The notes below the pieces were generated by a model, which worked only from the letters and a program-made list of their open reading frames with translations, was not told the DNA's origin and searched no databases. Below are positions 45,284 to 54,800 of a stretch of DNA of 64,000 nucleotides, piece by piece. This DNA is from Brevibacillus laterosporus (lineage in GTDB: Bacteria; Bacillota; Bacilli; Brevibacillales; Brevibacillaceae): positions 3,466,001 through 3,530,000 of the forward strand of contig CP033464.1 of the NCBI GenBank assembly GCA_007833815.1. Reading direction: 5' to 3'. A program made the translations under genes and the position numbers. Positions within the stretch are counted from its first letter, which is position 1, and every line of letters starts with the position of its first letter.

Positions 45284-46753
45284 ATGGCTTTTATCGACAC
45301 TACACCGGCGACATTCACGCCAAAGGTAACAGAGGCTGACTTGCAACCAAGGTTAGCTGATTTGTTGGCTACACAAGGATGGACGATTGCGGCTAATTTC
45401 AAGAAAGTAGTGTGGGATGCACGGCTAACGAAACCCAACACACCTCTCACACCATCAACTATGGCACGATTTACGGTAGCGGAGCATTTTATCTATGCGA
45501 ATAAAGCTAAGAAGATGTTTGGTTTAGCTATTGTAGGAACCTGGGAACAGACGATTGGTTCCCTGATAGAAATCAATAAGCTTCCTAAACCCGACAACTT
45601 AGAAGAGATTGGAGTTTGGGCTACCAACGAGTTCCGTAAGTATAGAGCACCACACACCATGTATGTCTATATGGTGGAGCAGCTAAAGGAACTAAAGCCA
45701 AATGGTGATGACATTGTACTTGGATGGCAAGGAAAGGCTGAGGATCAATTACGTGCAGCACTGGATATTGAAGTTGAATCATCAAGATGGGCAGGTGGAA
45801 AGGAAAGCCCAAGATTCGAGGTAACAAGAGCAGAGGGTGGGCGGATGCAATCACCTATCATCCAAGCTGGGTTACGTACCAATCTACTAGAGCAATACTT
45901 CTCTGTAGATTACGGAGCAGCCGTACAGTACACTAACTGGTGGCACGATTCAGAGATTTCAATTAAAGGTAATTTGTCAGAGGACTCTTTCTTCTTTATT
46001 ATTCAATGTGATAATGTGCCTGCTCCAGAAGGTAACCTAGTACCGTCTATTCCGTTTCATTTCGGAAAGCTAGACGCATTAGAAGAAGGGGATGAGCCTT
46101 ACGCATTGTTTGCAGGTAGTGTCCCTATTACAAAAAACAGCGGTAATTTAGAAGCACAACTTAAATCAATTGCAGAATACGACTACGACGACACAACTAC
46201 TAGAATGCCAAACATCATGCCTCTAATGAAATCATATCCTAAGTTTCCAGCTAACGGGTTAGATAATATTATGATTAGTCGCTCTAAATTGGGTGCTAGG
46301 TATCAATCACACTATCTATCATGGAATGCTCCAGCTAACGAGATTCCCCCTGCACGTACTTCCGAAGACGGTAAAAGAGATTACCCTCGTGCTTGGAACA
46401 ATGCAGAGAATCCATTATATAAATACTCTTTCAATCCTTCCCGTTACAGTCAGAAGGTGCACACCTCCAAGGTTTACGTTATTCATCCAGAGGAGGGAGT
46501 AAGAGGTTCATTAAAAGACACAATCGCATTATCTGCACTATCGTTTCATGCAAACAAGCTACGGGTTAAAAAGACCAATTGTCCTGACGAATTTGACGTT
46601 TTCCGTTACTTCTTAGTAGAAGGGGTTTCACCATTCACTAAAAAGCCAGGAACTCAATATAGACCAGCAGGCATTGGGTTGTATCACAGCTCAGTTGATA
46701 AAGATGGTACTGAAATTAACATAGGTAGTACAGCTAAAAAAGGTAAGAAGTAG
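45284..46753 (+). CDS. Large virion-type protein B (paralogue series)
   Basis: A 489-residue paralogue of the gene before it, lacking the N-terminal beta-hook and the C-terminal Ig domain. Shared landmarks in the same order: LQPRLADLLATQGWTIAANF at the N-terminus, YTNWWHDSEISIKG, LGARYQSHYLSWNAP, YPRAWNNAENPLYKYSFNPS, FRYFLVEGVSPFTKK, and PAGIGLY near the end. It ends in a Lys-rich tail (TAKKGKK). ATG follows AAAAGGAGTGTATATAA, 20 bp after the stop of protein A. Likely arose by tandem duplication. Confidence 0.6.
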   Translation: MAFIDTTPATFTPKVTEADLQPRLADLLATQGWTIAANFKKVVWDARLTKPNTPLTPSTMARFTVAEHFIYANKAKKMFGLAIVGTWEQTIGSLIEINKLPKPDNLEEIGVWATNEFRKYRAPHTMYVYMVEQLKELKPNGDDIVLGWQGKAEDQLRAALDIEVESSRWAGGKESPRFEVTRAEGGRMQSPIIQAGLRTNLLEQYFSVDYGAAVQYTNWWHDSEISIKGNLSEDSFFFIIQCDNVPAPEGNLVPSIPFHFGKLDALEEGDEPYALFAGSVPITKNSGNLEAQLKSIAEYDYDDTTTRMPNIMPLMKSYPKFPANGLDNIMISRSKLGARYQSHYLSWNAPANEIPPARTSEDGKRDYPRAWNNAENPLYKYSFNPSRYSQKVHTSKVYVIHPEEGVRGSLKDTIALSALSFHANKLRVKKTNCPDEFDVFRYFLVEGVSPFTKKPGTQYRPAGIGLYHSSVDKDGTEINIGSTAKKGKK

Positions 46754-46761
46754 TAAAAAAT

Positions 46762-46786
46762 AAGTCCCCACCTTGTAGTGGGGGGA
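46762..46786 (+). other. GC-rich hairpin between paralogues
   Basis: CCCCAC and GTGGGG arms with a 6-nt loop, followed by GGAAAATTA, not a T run. It could be an mRNA-processing or stability element rather than a terminator. Confidence 0.4.
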
Positions 46787-46811
46787 AAATTACAATCAAG
46801 GGGTGATTCAT

Positions 46812-48638
46812 GTGTCATGGATTGAGGGAGATTCTACAATTCAATTATTGCCGCAGGACTTAGAAAAGATGTTTAATGAACATGGATGGAATACGTTCGC
46901 TAAGTATAGAGCGGTAAGCCCTACTGTTAGGCAGTTTGCAGATGTTCGTTTGTTTAAATCAAAAGGCAGCGACAATCAAATTAGAAACTTTGGTATGGTG
47001 TATGGTTATGGAGAGACTAAGAAAGTGTCCCTAGGTGAGCAGGACTTCATCTCACAGAACTCTGTACTAGGCCAGCTAACTTTAAAAGAAGGTACTGAAA
47101 AGTCATATCAGATTAAAGTATATCCAGTAGCAAAGGACACATCTATTGTGTACAAGAACGGGCTACCACTAAATGATACTGACTTCTCTATCGAACTATT
47201 CACTGGAGTACTAACTTTACATGATAATCCAAAAGATAAAGATGTAATTACGATTTCCTATGCACCAGACCCAACAGCACCATTGCCAGTTAAGCGACTG
47301 TATTTCTTTACTTTCGACGATGTGCGGGGCGAGAAAATTGTACAGGGCGTCAATGGAACAGTCGTTGTTGGAGACCCTGAATCAATCCTATCGGACGGTG
47401 ACGGTACGCGTAAGGATTTCCCTATCCCAACTACTTCTGATATCAAAGTGGATAGTGTTAGGCTGTACGTTAACGGCATTGAAGTAGATCCTGACTTGTA
47501 TACAGTAGATTACGGAGGACACAAAATTACTTTTAAACCAACATCTAAGGCTCCTGATGCTGGTGCTGAATTACACACAAGCTACATTAAAATCCTTAAT
47601 CACACAGGTACAGGAACCCTTAATTATGGAGATATCAAAGTTAAGAAATTTGATCCAGATAAGGCTACTGAACTACTTGATGCGGCTTATTCTGCCATCT
47701 ACTACATTTATCCATCCTTACCGACTGCAATGTCCTTTACGCCATTGCAGAACTTTGATAGAGGATGGCAACGTGACTCAACAATGTATTATTGGGGTAA
47801 TATTACTAAAGACAGAATTGCAATGTTCTTCAGACCAGATCCTTCAGCTAATGCAACAGATACTTACCACGCCCCCCTTTACATCGGCAAGCTAACAACT
47901 GTAGGTAAATCTCCAAGAAAGAACAACGTAATCATCTCTGGTTGCCGCAAAGAGGATGAGATTATTTGGAAGAAGGATATGAAATTAGGTGCAGTATTTG
48001 TTGACTACGGCAGTAGTACATCTAATGGAAACAGCAGTGTACAACTACAGCAATCTATTGGCGGGACTTACTACCAAAAACACTATCTAGCATTCATTAC
48101 GCATGACAAGATGGTAGATGCTGGAGAGTCTAGATTCAATCCTTCTGTATACGATGGTAATTACCACATTAGCCCCATGTATATTGTCCATCCTAACGAT
48201 GGTTATGTAGGTAAGCTAGATGAATGTTATGCTATTCACCCTAAGAACATCGCTCAAATGGATAATTTAGAAGTATCAGAGACGTCTGAAAATGAGGACT
48301 TAGGAAAAGGTGATGGAGTTAATAAAGTATTCCACCTATCCCGACAACCTTCTCTGAAAGACGAGGGTACCCCATTTAAGTTAGAAGTCAAAGTAGCTTG
48401 CACTGAAATGGTGTTCGGGGTGGACTACACACTAGAAATGGACACAAAAGCCATTACATTCAAAGAAGGCAGCGTCCCTGCCAAAGATGCAGAAGTAATT
48501 GCTACTTATGATTATAAACAATCATATAGATATACGATGGCAGATACTCCAAACTCTCCATTCACTCTAGCTAATATCAGTCCATTCGCTCCAATCGGAC
48601 TAGGTATCCTAAGAGAAAACTTAGTAAAAAATAGTTAA
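46812..48638 (+). CDS. Large virion-type protein C (paralogue series) with inserted beta-hook domains
   Basis: A 608-residue third paralogue. N-terminal QLLPQDLEKMFNEHGWNTFAKY matches the other two. Three small hook-type domains of the tail-fibre kind are seen: GLPLNDTDFSIELFTGVLTL (about 115), DGDGTRKDFPIP to VDPDLYTVDYGGHKITF (about 195-240), and GDGVNKVFHLSRQP to VDYTLEMDTKAITF (about 495-550). The shared block is recognisable as YYQKHYLAFITHDK, FNPSVYDGNYH and MYIVHPNDG, and the end is PIGLGILREN. The start chosen is GTG 46812 with AGGGGTGA; a GTG three codons earlier overlaps that site. Confidence 0.58.
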   Translation: MSWIEGDSTIQLLPQDLEKMFNEHGWNTFAKYRAVSPTVRQFADVRLFKSKGSDNQIRNFGMVYGYGETKKVSLGEQDFISQNSVLGQLTLKEGTEKSYQIKVYPVAKDTSIVYKNGLPLNDTDFSIELFTGVLTLHDNPKDKDVITISYAPDPTAPLPVKRLYFFTFDDVRGEKIVQGVNGTVVVGDPESILSDGDGTRKDFPIPTTSDIKVDSVRLYVNGIEVDPDLYTVDYGGHKITFKPTSKAPDAGAELHTSYIKILNHTGTGTLNYGDIKVKKFDPDKATELLDAAYSAIYYIYPSLPTAMSFTPLQNFDRGWQRDSTMYYWGNITKDRIAMFFRPDPSANATDTYHAPLYIGKLTTVGKSPRKNNVIISGCRKEDEIIWKKDMKLGAVFVDYGSSTSNGNSSVQLQQSIGGTYYQKHYLAFITHDKMVDAGESRFNPSVYDGNYHISPMYIVHPNDGYVGKLDECYAIHPKNIAQMDNLEVSETSENEDLGKGDGVNKVFHLSRQPSLKDEGTPFKLEVKVACTEMVFGVDYTLEMDTKAITFKEGSVPAKDAEVIATYDYKQSYRYTMADTPNSPFTLANISPFAPIGLGILRENLVKNS

Positions 48639-48652
48639 TAGTAAGGGAGGTT

Positions 48653-48710
48653 GGCGGTGAAATGCTGAACGGTAAAAAATCTTACCTGCTCAGTTTCACC
48701 GCCCTTTTTT
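48653..48710 (+). terminator. Strong terminator hairpin overlapping the next reading frame
   Basis: GGCGGTGAAA (48653-48662) pairs perfectly with TTTCACCGCC (48694-48703), with inner pairings CTGA/TCAG and GGTAA/TTACC, then CTTTTTT. The first ATG of the 1152-codon frame (48662) lies at the inner edge of the left arm. Confidence 0.8.
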
Positions 48711-51700
48711 CTAAAAAGGGCTATAAACTGGCGTTTGGTATAAACCAGATCTTTCATAACAATAACAAATACCACTTAACTGCCCCTGTCAATAGCACTT
48801 ATCGTGCTCTCAAAGAAGATACAATGAAGTCTGCTGACAAAGTCCCATATTCAGCTACCGGACTATTTGAAAGAATGCTCACCCTAGCCGAAAATGCTAC
48901 AGAATATGAAGTAACCGAAATGGAAACTGTTACCGCAGAGGTTGTAACTTACTTAGCTGACATACACAAGCATTTAAGCGGCATCAATAAAGCAGTTTAT
49001 GATGTAGATATAGATAACTACATTAGTTCTAAGTCAGCAAATGATGTAGCAGAAAGCGAAGTTAAAGACATGGAGGAAGCAAGCCCATCCACTCCCAAAC
49101 TGGAAGTACTTCGAATTACTTTAACTGACCATTCAATTTGTAACGCAAGAATACATGATGCAGTTAACGTATTTGCCGAACCATACACGAGTAGATTAGA
49201 AACAGAAGTCGAGAGATTTAGTAACCCCATAATCGATGTGATAGACGGAGATGCTATTAGCTTAGAGGTCGGTAGTGACAAAAAAGTGTTAGAAATTGAC
49301 GTAATAGACAGCATACAAGCCGATCCAATGAGCCAAGTGTCAGGACACAGCACAAGCGTATTATCCAAGTCTACGAGAACTGATGAGATAAGTGATGGAT
49401 TGACTGATAGCTTTATTGACACGCATATCATCGACAAAGAAGCAAGCGTTGACGGATTAGGTCGTAATAAGGCATTATTCTCTAACTTGGAAACAGCCGC
49501 TACAGATGTCATTACACCTACCTCAGAAGATAATATATGTTACTCGACTCAAGTCCAAGAAACATATGACGCACTAAGGAAAGATATTGAATATTATGGG
49601 GAAGTATCTTTGACCAATGAGGGACATAACTTTACTAGACACGCTTTAAAAGATGCTATTACAAATGATATCCTTACTGCCAACTCATTTTCAAAGATAG
49701 ATGGTGACGTAGTCCATGGCACGAGTGGATATACACAACGAAATGATTACGTTGGATCAACTAGTTCCTTTATGGACGCATACAAGGCTATGGATGAACA
49801 TGAACTAGTGGAGCGACTAATTGAGATAGAGTCCAAAAGAGATGTCGAAGTAGATAAATTCGGTATTAAGGCTGTGAAAGGATATACAGCAGTAGAAGCC
49901 ACCGTACACCAAGAAGAGAAAGGAGAGTATTACCGAGATAGCGTTGGCGTAAACATACTAGAGGCAGCAAGCCATCCAAAGGGCACCTTTCAAGCTGTAG
50001 CAGATAAGGTTACCTTTTCTAGTCACAACGAAATGTATAATGCGATTGCGCTAGGAGATGCGAACGAAGTAAGTGATTATATCCTTGATGGAGTGGTAGA
50101 CAAACACCATAAAGCCTTCAGGGAACACCCACATGACGCCATCAATCACCAAGCCGAACAAGCTGAATCACAGAAAATAGAGGACGTAACGATGCTAGGA
50201 CATTCGGTAGCAGAGAGTGAATCTAGTTACGAGCTGAAAGTAGATGTCAAAGAGCTGGCAAGTCGCTCAACAGTTAGGGAAGTTATCATTAGTGATGTGG
50301 CAGTGGCTGAATCAAGCAAGAGCGAATACTTTGAAATAAATACACTAAAGTCAGGAAAGCAATTCAAATATATAGATGGAGTAGAAGATCGAGGCACATC
50401 TTCTGTATTAGGTACACATAACAATCTAGCTCAAGCTGATAGAAATGAATTTGCGTTTTATCGAGTAGGGCCTGATGCTGCAGTCAATGTGGGGATGAGC
50501 GAAGGATTTATTGACAATGTTAGCAGTGGGGAAACACACGCCATAAAAGAAGCAAATATGTCAACTAATCTAAATGAATACAGTGACAATAACAATAGAC
50601 TATCTGAGGCGATTATTTCCATTACTGCAGATGGAGTAGATGACGCTAAATTTACAGCAGTAGAATTAATACGAGAGCAGATTATAAGACATCCAGACAT
50701 TATACAAACAGTTAGGATTATGACGATCATGTATGGGGCTAGAGTAGCTGAGATTATAGAAGCTGGCATGGACAAGGTAATCAGCAATGGAGTCGTAGAC
50801 AAGTCAGTCAGAGCAGATTCTTTGGAAAGCATCACACAAGCTGTAGTAGATAAGCTAAAAGAAGGAACAACTGGGAGTAATATTCAAGGAATATTAGACT
50901 ACATCGAGCACGCTAAAAGTGAAAGAATTGCTAATTCTGATTACGTAAAGTTTGTTGGGGCTGAGTCCGTATTTCAAGAAGATTTTACAGGAAAAGTTGA
51001 ACGAGGCACAGAGGCAAGGTTACCACAGAGCTATATTGAGGCAGACTGCGACCAACTACAGTCAGGACAGCACAATGGATTAGGAGAGGTAACGAGCGCA
51101 GAGGAACTAAGTAGAGCAATCATTGAAGCAAACACTAGACTCAGTATTGTATCAGATATCAACACAGCAACCCGTGAGAACAGTGCAGAATCGAACGAGC
51201 TAATGGCTATAGAGTTTGCAGACGTGAATCTAACAGAATACGGTGTTACTTTAAAGACAGAAAGCGGTCGTCTAGACAACATCGCAGTAGATACGCATAG
51301 TAGCACTGTGGACACAAGCTTATTAAGACACGGCAGTGGCGAGTCTACACTACAAGTGATTGAGGGCGGAAAACACGACAGTAACGCAGAAGCAGCCACT
51401 CAACACATTGAGGGCGGTACTACAAGTAAGAAAACAGAAGCAATTACTGTTGACGGTTACAGTGAAAGTAAGGCAATTGAGCATATTGGTGGTTTGGAAG
51501 TACACACAATCAATCAGTCAACCTACACCAGTTCACATGAGACTGTTATCATGACTGGTGAAACTACTTATAGTGGTAATGACAGATTAGCTACTTTATT
51601 CGAGCGTGAGTTAGCCTCAAGCGAAGTCAACGAGAATGCTAGTATCTATGAAATCAATTACGCTGACTCTGTAAACATCGAGGACGAAACAGTAATGGAA

Positions 51701-52120
51701 ACGACTATTGGCGCTGACCCTATCTACACGACTGAACCAACAACCGTAGATGAAGTTTCTGAAAGCATTCGTAAAAAGCGTGTCATCTATACAGACATGA
51801 AAGAAGGCTCTGACGGAACTCGAGTTAAGAAGACAATAGAAACTAGTGTCAGTGGGCAAGACGATGCTACCCAACTAAGAAAGACAGTAGAAGTTACTCC
51901 TAATGATGGTGATGGGGCAACTAGAACAATTCGAACAGTCAACATTGAGCTAGAAGAAAGCTCAGACGGTGAACGTAAACGTAGAACGATAGACGTAGAT
52001 ACAGAACTAGGATCCACTGCAACAAATGAAACAATCCCTGTAGCACCTAAGCGCAAGATTTGGATTATTTTAGGTAAGCTTGCTACATGGAGCAAATGGA
52101 ACTGGAAGAAGACTAGGTAG
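48662..52120 (+). CDS. Giant acidic repeat protein, 1152 residues, unknown
   Basis: One uninterrupted frame. The bulk (about 40-1040) is unusually rich in Glu, Asp, Ser, Thr, Val and Ala and has almost no Trp or Cys. It contains many short phrases of the same type (for example YSDNNNRLSEAIISITADG and SDYVKFVGAESVFQEDF), but I could not fix a clean long period. Near 1045-1120 there are four short repeats: EGSDGTRVKKTIE, DDATQLRKTVE, DGDGATRTIRTVN and SSDGERKRRTIDV. The C-terminus is basic and aromatic (KIWIILGKLATWSKWNWKK). No signal peptide. ATG 48662 lies inside a terminator hairpin; a later start such as ATG 48824 (MKSADKV) is possible. A fibrous virion or tail component is likely, by context only. 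Confidence 0.5.
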   Translation: MLNGKKSYLLSFTALFSKKGYKLAFGINQIFHNNNKYHLTAPVNSTYRALKEDTMKSADKVPYSATGLFERMLTLAENATEYEVTEMETVTAEVVTYLADIHKHLSGINKAVYDVDIDNYISSKSANDVAESEVKDMEEASPSTPKLEVLRITLTDHSICNARIHDAVNVFAEPYTSRLETEVERFSNPIIDVIDGDAISLEVGSDKKVLEIDVIDSIQADPMSQVSGHSTSVLSKSTRTDEISDGLTDSFIDTHIIDKEASVDGLGRNKALFSNLETAATDVITPTSEDNICYSTQVQETYDALRKDIEYYGEVSLTNEGHNFTRHALKDAITNDILTANSFSKIDGDVVHGTSGYTQRNDYVGSTSSFMDAYKAMDEHELVERLIEIESKRDVEVDKFGIKAVKGYTAVEATVHQEEKGEYYRDSVGVNILEAASHPKGTFQAVADKVTFSSHNEMYNAIALGDANEVSDYILDGVVDKHHKAFREHPHDAINHQAEQAESQKIEDVTMLGHSVAESESSYELKVDVKELASRSTVREVIISDVAVAESSKSEYFEINTLKSGKQFKYIDGVEDRGTSSVLGTHNNLAQADRNEFAFYRVGPDAAVNVGMSEGFIDNVSSGETHAIKEANMSTNLNEYSDNNNRLSEAIISITADGVDDAKFTAVELIREQIIRHPDIIQTVRIMTIMYGARVAEIIEAGMDKVISNGVVDKSVRADSLESITQAVVDKLKEGTTGSNIQGILDYIEHAKSERIANSDYVKFVGAESVFQEDFTGKVERGTEARLPQSYIEADCDQLQSGQHNGLGEVTSAEELSRAIIEANTRLSIVSDINTATRENSAESNELMAIEFADVNLTEYGVTLKTESGRLDNIAVDTHSSTVDTSLLRHGSGESTLQVIEGGKHDSNAEAATQHIEGGTTSKKTEAITVDGYSESKAIEHIGGLEVHTINQSTYTSSHETVIMTGETTYSGNDRLATLFERELASSEVNENASIYEINYADSVNIEDETVMETTIGADPIYTTEPTTVDEVSESIRKKRVIYTDMKEGSDGTRVKKTIETSVSGQDDATQLRKTVEVTPNDGDGATRTIRTVNIELEESSDGERKRRTIDVDTELGSTATNETIPVAPKRKIWIILGKLATWSKWNWKKTR
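51808..52008 (+). repeat. Four short tandem repeats at the end of the giant protein
   Basis: Four copies of a 16-18-residue unit with consensus DG-x-T-R-x-(R/K)-(R/K)-T-(I/V), each likely a beta hairpin, precede the basic aromatic C-terminus. Confidence 0.55.
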
Positions 52121-53212
52121 GTGAGGCATTTGGGCATTTATAAAAAGTCTAGTGGCTTGATTTTTGATGATACTTTTAGTGGCGGGGGTATACACCCTCG
52201 TTACGAAATATCTCCCAGTAATTCCTGCCATCTGGATGAAGGCAATGGACGACTGAATATTCCACATACTGAGATAGAAACATCTATTTTATTTGATATA
52301 CCTAAAGAGGAGAACACTCTATTGTTGGAGGTAACTGCCGACTACATACCTACTGAGTTTGGTGATGAGGGGGGTATTCTTGTTTGGCAGGATGCCTGCC
52401 ACAGATTAGAGTTCCTTGAAAGCCTAGATACCACAACCAGAGAATTTAGTAAATGGAGGGCTTATAAGAAAGGGAACAGATGGACGTTCTATGCTGACAA
52501 AGGAAGTGGTTGGGAGTTATTTGATTCTGATGTTATGGTAGCTGAGAAGCTAGGTATTGTTTTAAAGAACGCAGATAATGATAACGATGTACCCATTGAC
52601 CTAGGTAGGGTGGTGTTGTGCAGGAGCGGCAATATTACTATAGGTAATCTATCAACAGGACACACAGCGTATCTATGTGACCCTGACGGAAATTCTATAG
52701 CCTCTGCTAAAGTAGAGAGTGGTTGGACGGGGGTAGAGATAGGACTACCAACCATACCGTACAGAGGAACTGTAAAGGTGTACGACCAGGACGGAAATTT
52801 ACTATCTAGTCTAGAAGACTTTGATATATACGGCGGAGACTTATTCCTATATGGTTCGGACCTCAAGGTAATGTGGAAGGGGGCAGAACTCAACGTCAAA
52901 GGTGAGACATGCCTAGGAACAATGTACGACGATCAGATACTAGTGCAAATGGAGCTGCTAAATCCCTCAGAAGAAGTACCAGCAGATGACTGTACCTTAG
53001 GTATTCTACAATATAAGGATAAGTTCGGATATCAATGGGCTGATTTATGTTATGAAGATGAAGGTAGCCCTACTCTAGATTTTAAAGTGAAGCTAAATAT
53101 GGGCAGACTTGACCCTCTAAAAAGCAAGAAATTCTGGATGAAGGTAGGAAGAAAATCAGAGCATTTTGATATAAAGCCAATGAACTTTCTACTAGATGTG
53201 AACCACAAATAG
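52121..53212 (+). CDS. Concanavalin-like (DUF1349-type) virion protein
   Basis: A 360-residue protein. About 10-165 reads as a jelly-roll sandwich: GNGRLNIPHTEIET, TLLLEVTADYIPTEFGDEGG, LVWQDACHRLEFLE, then KWRAYKKGNRWTFYADKGSG. This resembles DUF1349/LamG-like carbohydrate-binding folds. A smaller beta domain (AYLCDPDGNSIASAKVESG to VYDQDGNLLSS) and a C-terminal beta domain follow. No signal peptide. The start is GTG 52121 or TTG 52130; the latter has AGGTGAGG close upstream. The gene begins immediately after the giant gene's stop. A glycan-binding role on the particle is inferred. Confidence 0.58.
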   Translation: MRHLGIYKKSSGLIFDDTFSGGGIHPRYEISPSNSCHLDEGNGRLNIPHTEIETSILFDIPKEENTLLLEVTADYIPTEFGDEGGILVWQDACHRLEFLESLDTTTREFSKWRAYKKGNRWTFYADKGSGWELFDSDVMVAEKLGIVLKNADNDNDVPIDLGRVVLCRSGNITIGNLSTGHTAYLCDPDGNSIASAKVESGWTGVEIGLPTIPYRGTVKVYDQDGNLLSSLEDFDIYGGDLFLYGSDLKVMWKGAELNVKGETCLGTMYDDQILVQMELLNPSEEVPADDCTLGILQYKDKFGYQWADLCYEDEGSPTLDFKVKLNMGRLDPLKSKKFWMKVGRKSEHFDIKPMNFLLDVNHK

Positions 53213-53226
53213 GAGGGAGATTACAG

Positions 53227-54063
53227 ATGGCCCAGGGAACAAAAATGATTCTCAAACGTTATGGTAACGAAGTAATGTACTGGAATGAACAAGAGATCAT
53301 TGTTGATAGTGATTACTTAGACAGAGGTCATGGATTGAATGTCCACCTTGATTATGAGTACAGACGTGACACTAAACAGCTAGATGTTTTCTTTAATGGA
53401 CATAGATTATCTGAAGGGATTGGCTATGAGGAAGTAGATCCTTCCACTATCAGGCTAAAGCTAGGAAATTATCAAGAAGGTCACCCTTCAGAAGGACAGC
53501 CAATACAGTTGGCTATAGGTGATGAAATATTCATTCGTGTCTGGAAACCCGAATATTCACGATGTGGAGGAGAGGTTGCAGGTCTTCGCTTAGAGCTTCT
53601 GGAAAAGGAAGTGTGGAAGGCAAGGCAATATAAGGACACAGACACACCTCACCCAACCTTGGATGATAGATTGGACGATATAGAACGGCGCATGGAGACT
53701 AAGACGATGATAATCGTAATGAATCGAGTAACAACTGGACTGTTTAAGTTAGATATGAGATTCCCATATGATGGAATTATTTCGGAAGTCTATGCATCAT
53801 GTGCCAAGGCGGGTACTGAAAGGACAGTATTGCAGGTAGCTAAATGCTCCCAAGCCTCCTACGATGCTGCGCAGGAGTGGACAAACATATTCAAGAACGA
53901 CTTGGTATTTGACGCAAATAGTAGCTCGACTAAAACATCCTCAAGCCCATACTCCCTAAAAGATCCTAACGTAGAGAAGGGCGACCATTTTAGAGTTAAT
54001 GTGGTAGAACTAGGTAAAGGAATAGAAGGCGTTGTCCTAGAGGTAGTGATTAATCTTATCTAG
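53227..54063 (+). CDS. Tail-fibre-like protein with hook domain and coiled coil
   Basis: A 278-residue protein. About 20-105 is a small beta-hook domain (DTKQLDVFFNGHRLSEGIGYEEVD), about 115-160 is a helix with coiled-coil character (GLRLELLEKEVWKARQY, then DDRLDDIERRMET), and about 163-278 is a C-terminal beta domain. This order is typical of trimeric tail-fibre connectors. ATG follows AGGAGGGAGATTACAG, 14 bp after the previous stop, and a terminator follows. Function is by context. Confidence 0.58.
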   Translation: MAQGTKMILKRYGNEVMYWNEQEIIVDSDYLDRGHGLNVHLDYEYRRDTKQLDVFFNGHRLSEGIGYEEVDPSTIRLKLGNYQEGHPSEGQPIQLAIGDEIFIRVWKPEYSRCGGEVAGLRLELLEKEVWKARQYKDTDTPHPTLDDRLDDIERRMETKTMIIVMNRVTTGLFKLDMRFPYDGIISEVYASCAKAGTERTVLQVAKCSQASYDAAQEWTNIFKNDLVFDANSSSTKTSSSPYSLKDPNVEKGDHFRVNVVELGKGIEGVVLEVVINLI

Positions 54064-54111
54064 TAATCAATTACCTCACATTTTCTTGCACGTACAGCAA
54101 AAAAAGACTAA

Positions 54112-54156
54112 GAGCCGTCTGGCTACCTAAGAGATAGGTAATCAGGCGGCTTTTTT
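54112..54156 (+). terminator. Strong intrinsic terminator
   Basis: AGCCGTCTG-GCTACCTA pairs with TAGGTA-CAGGCGGCT, then six T. It divides the structural cluster into two transcription blocks. The next gene starts 109 bp later after AAGGAGGCAATTCAAT. Confidence 0.8.
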
Positions 54157-54264
54157 ATGACTACATCCTAAATGTTATGTAGTTACTTTCTTTTCTTATA
54201 TTGTATGTAGCTAGCTATTACGTAAGTTAGCTAATATCTTTTTCATACAAGGAGGCAATTCAAT

Positions 54265-54765
54265 ATGCCAGCACCGCAAGTATCATGGTTTTCAGAAGAC
54301 AATACAACACAAGTAAATAAATGGGATATTGGCACAGTCGATGCAGGTGACTTGTCCGCGGAGTTTTCCGTTTTGATTTGGAATAACCGTGGAGGTCAAA
54401 CAGCATTGTCCGATATGACAAACTGCTCAATCACTACAAAGGATAGTGGTGGCGGTAACGGTGGTGACGCCCAAAGTATCACAAACGAGCTAGTGTTTGG
54501 TAAGTGGATTGAGACACAAGTGTCATCACTAGGAGAAACGGGACCTACGTGGACAGCTATCGGTGGAACTACAACAAAGGAAATTAGAGGACATGCTGCT
54601 GGAACTCCAGCTAAGACAATCAAAGGTTCTGCAAATGATGGTAATCACAAGACAACAGCATCACAAGGTAACTACTGTGCCTTGAAGCTACGTGCAAACG
54701 TACCTCCTGAAGCTACGGCGGGATTGATCAACTTTCTAACTCGTGTTTCCTATCAGTACGTATAA
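54265..54765 (+). CDS. Stand-alone copy of the shared C-terminal module, 166 residues
   Basis: WFSEDNTTQVNKWDIGTVDAGDLSAEFSVLIWNN aligns in pattern with the last 125 residues of the three large head-stalk proteins downstream (their YTTEIGELLKFLDFGDVISG segments are equivalents). The final part, PEATAGLINFLTRVSYQYV, matches their ending (V-R-V, then G-x-F-x-I-x-V-x-A-D-P). It is the first gene of a new block after a terminator, with an excellent AAGGAGG site. It could be the abundant subunit to which the others dock, or a major tube or shell protein. The homology is my reading, not a computed alignment. Confidence 0.55.
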   Translation: MPAPQVSWFSEDNTTQVNKWDIGTVDAGDLSAEFSVLIWNNRGGQTALSDMTNCSITTKDSGGGNGGDAQSITNELVFGKWIETQVSSLGETGPTWTAIGGTTTKEIRGHAAGTPAKTIKGSANDGNHKTTASQGNYCALKLRANVPPEATAGLINFLTRVSYQYV

Positions 54766-54800
54766 TACGATCTAAAGAAGACGATAGGGGAGAAGTAACA

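Noticed and set aside
49018..49512. 164-codon minus-strand frame inside the giant gene
   Set aside because: Composition-driven shadow (Leu/Ser-rich complement of a Glu/Asp/Ser-rich gene) without a binding site; similar shadows occur elsewhere in the same gene.
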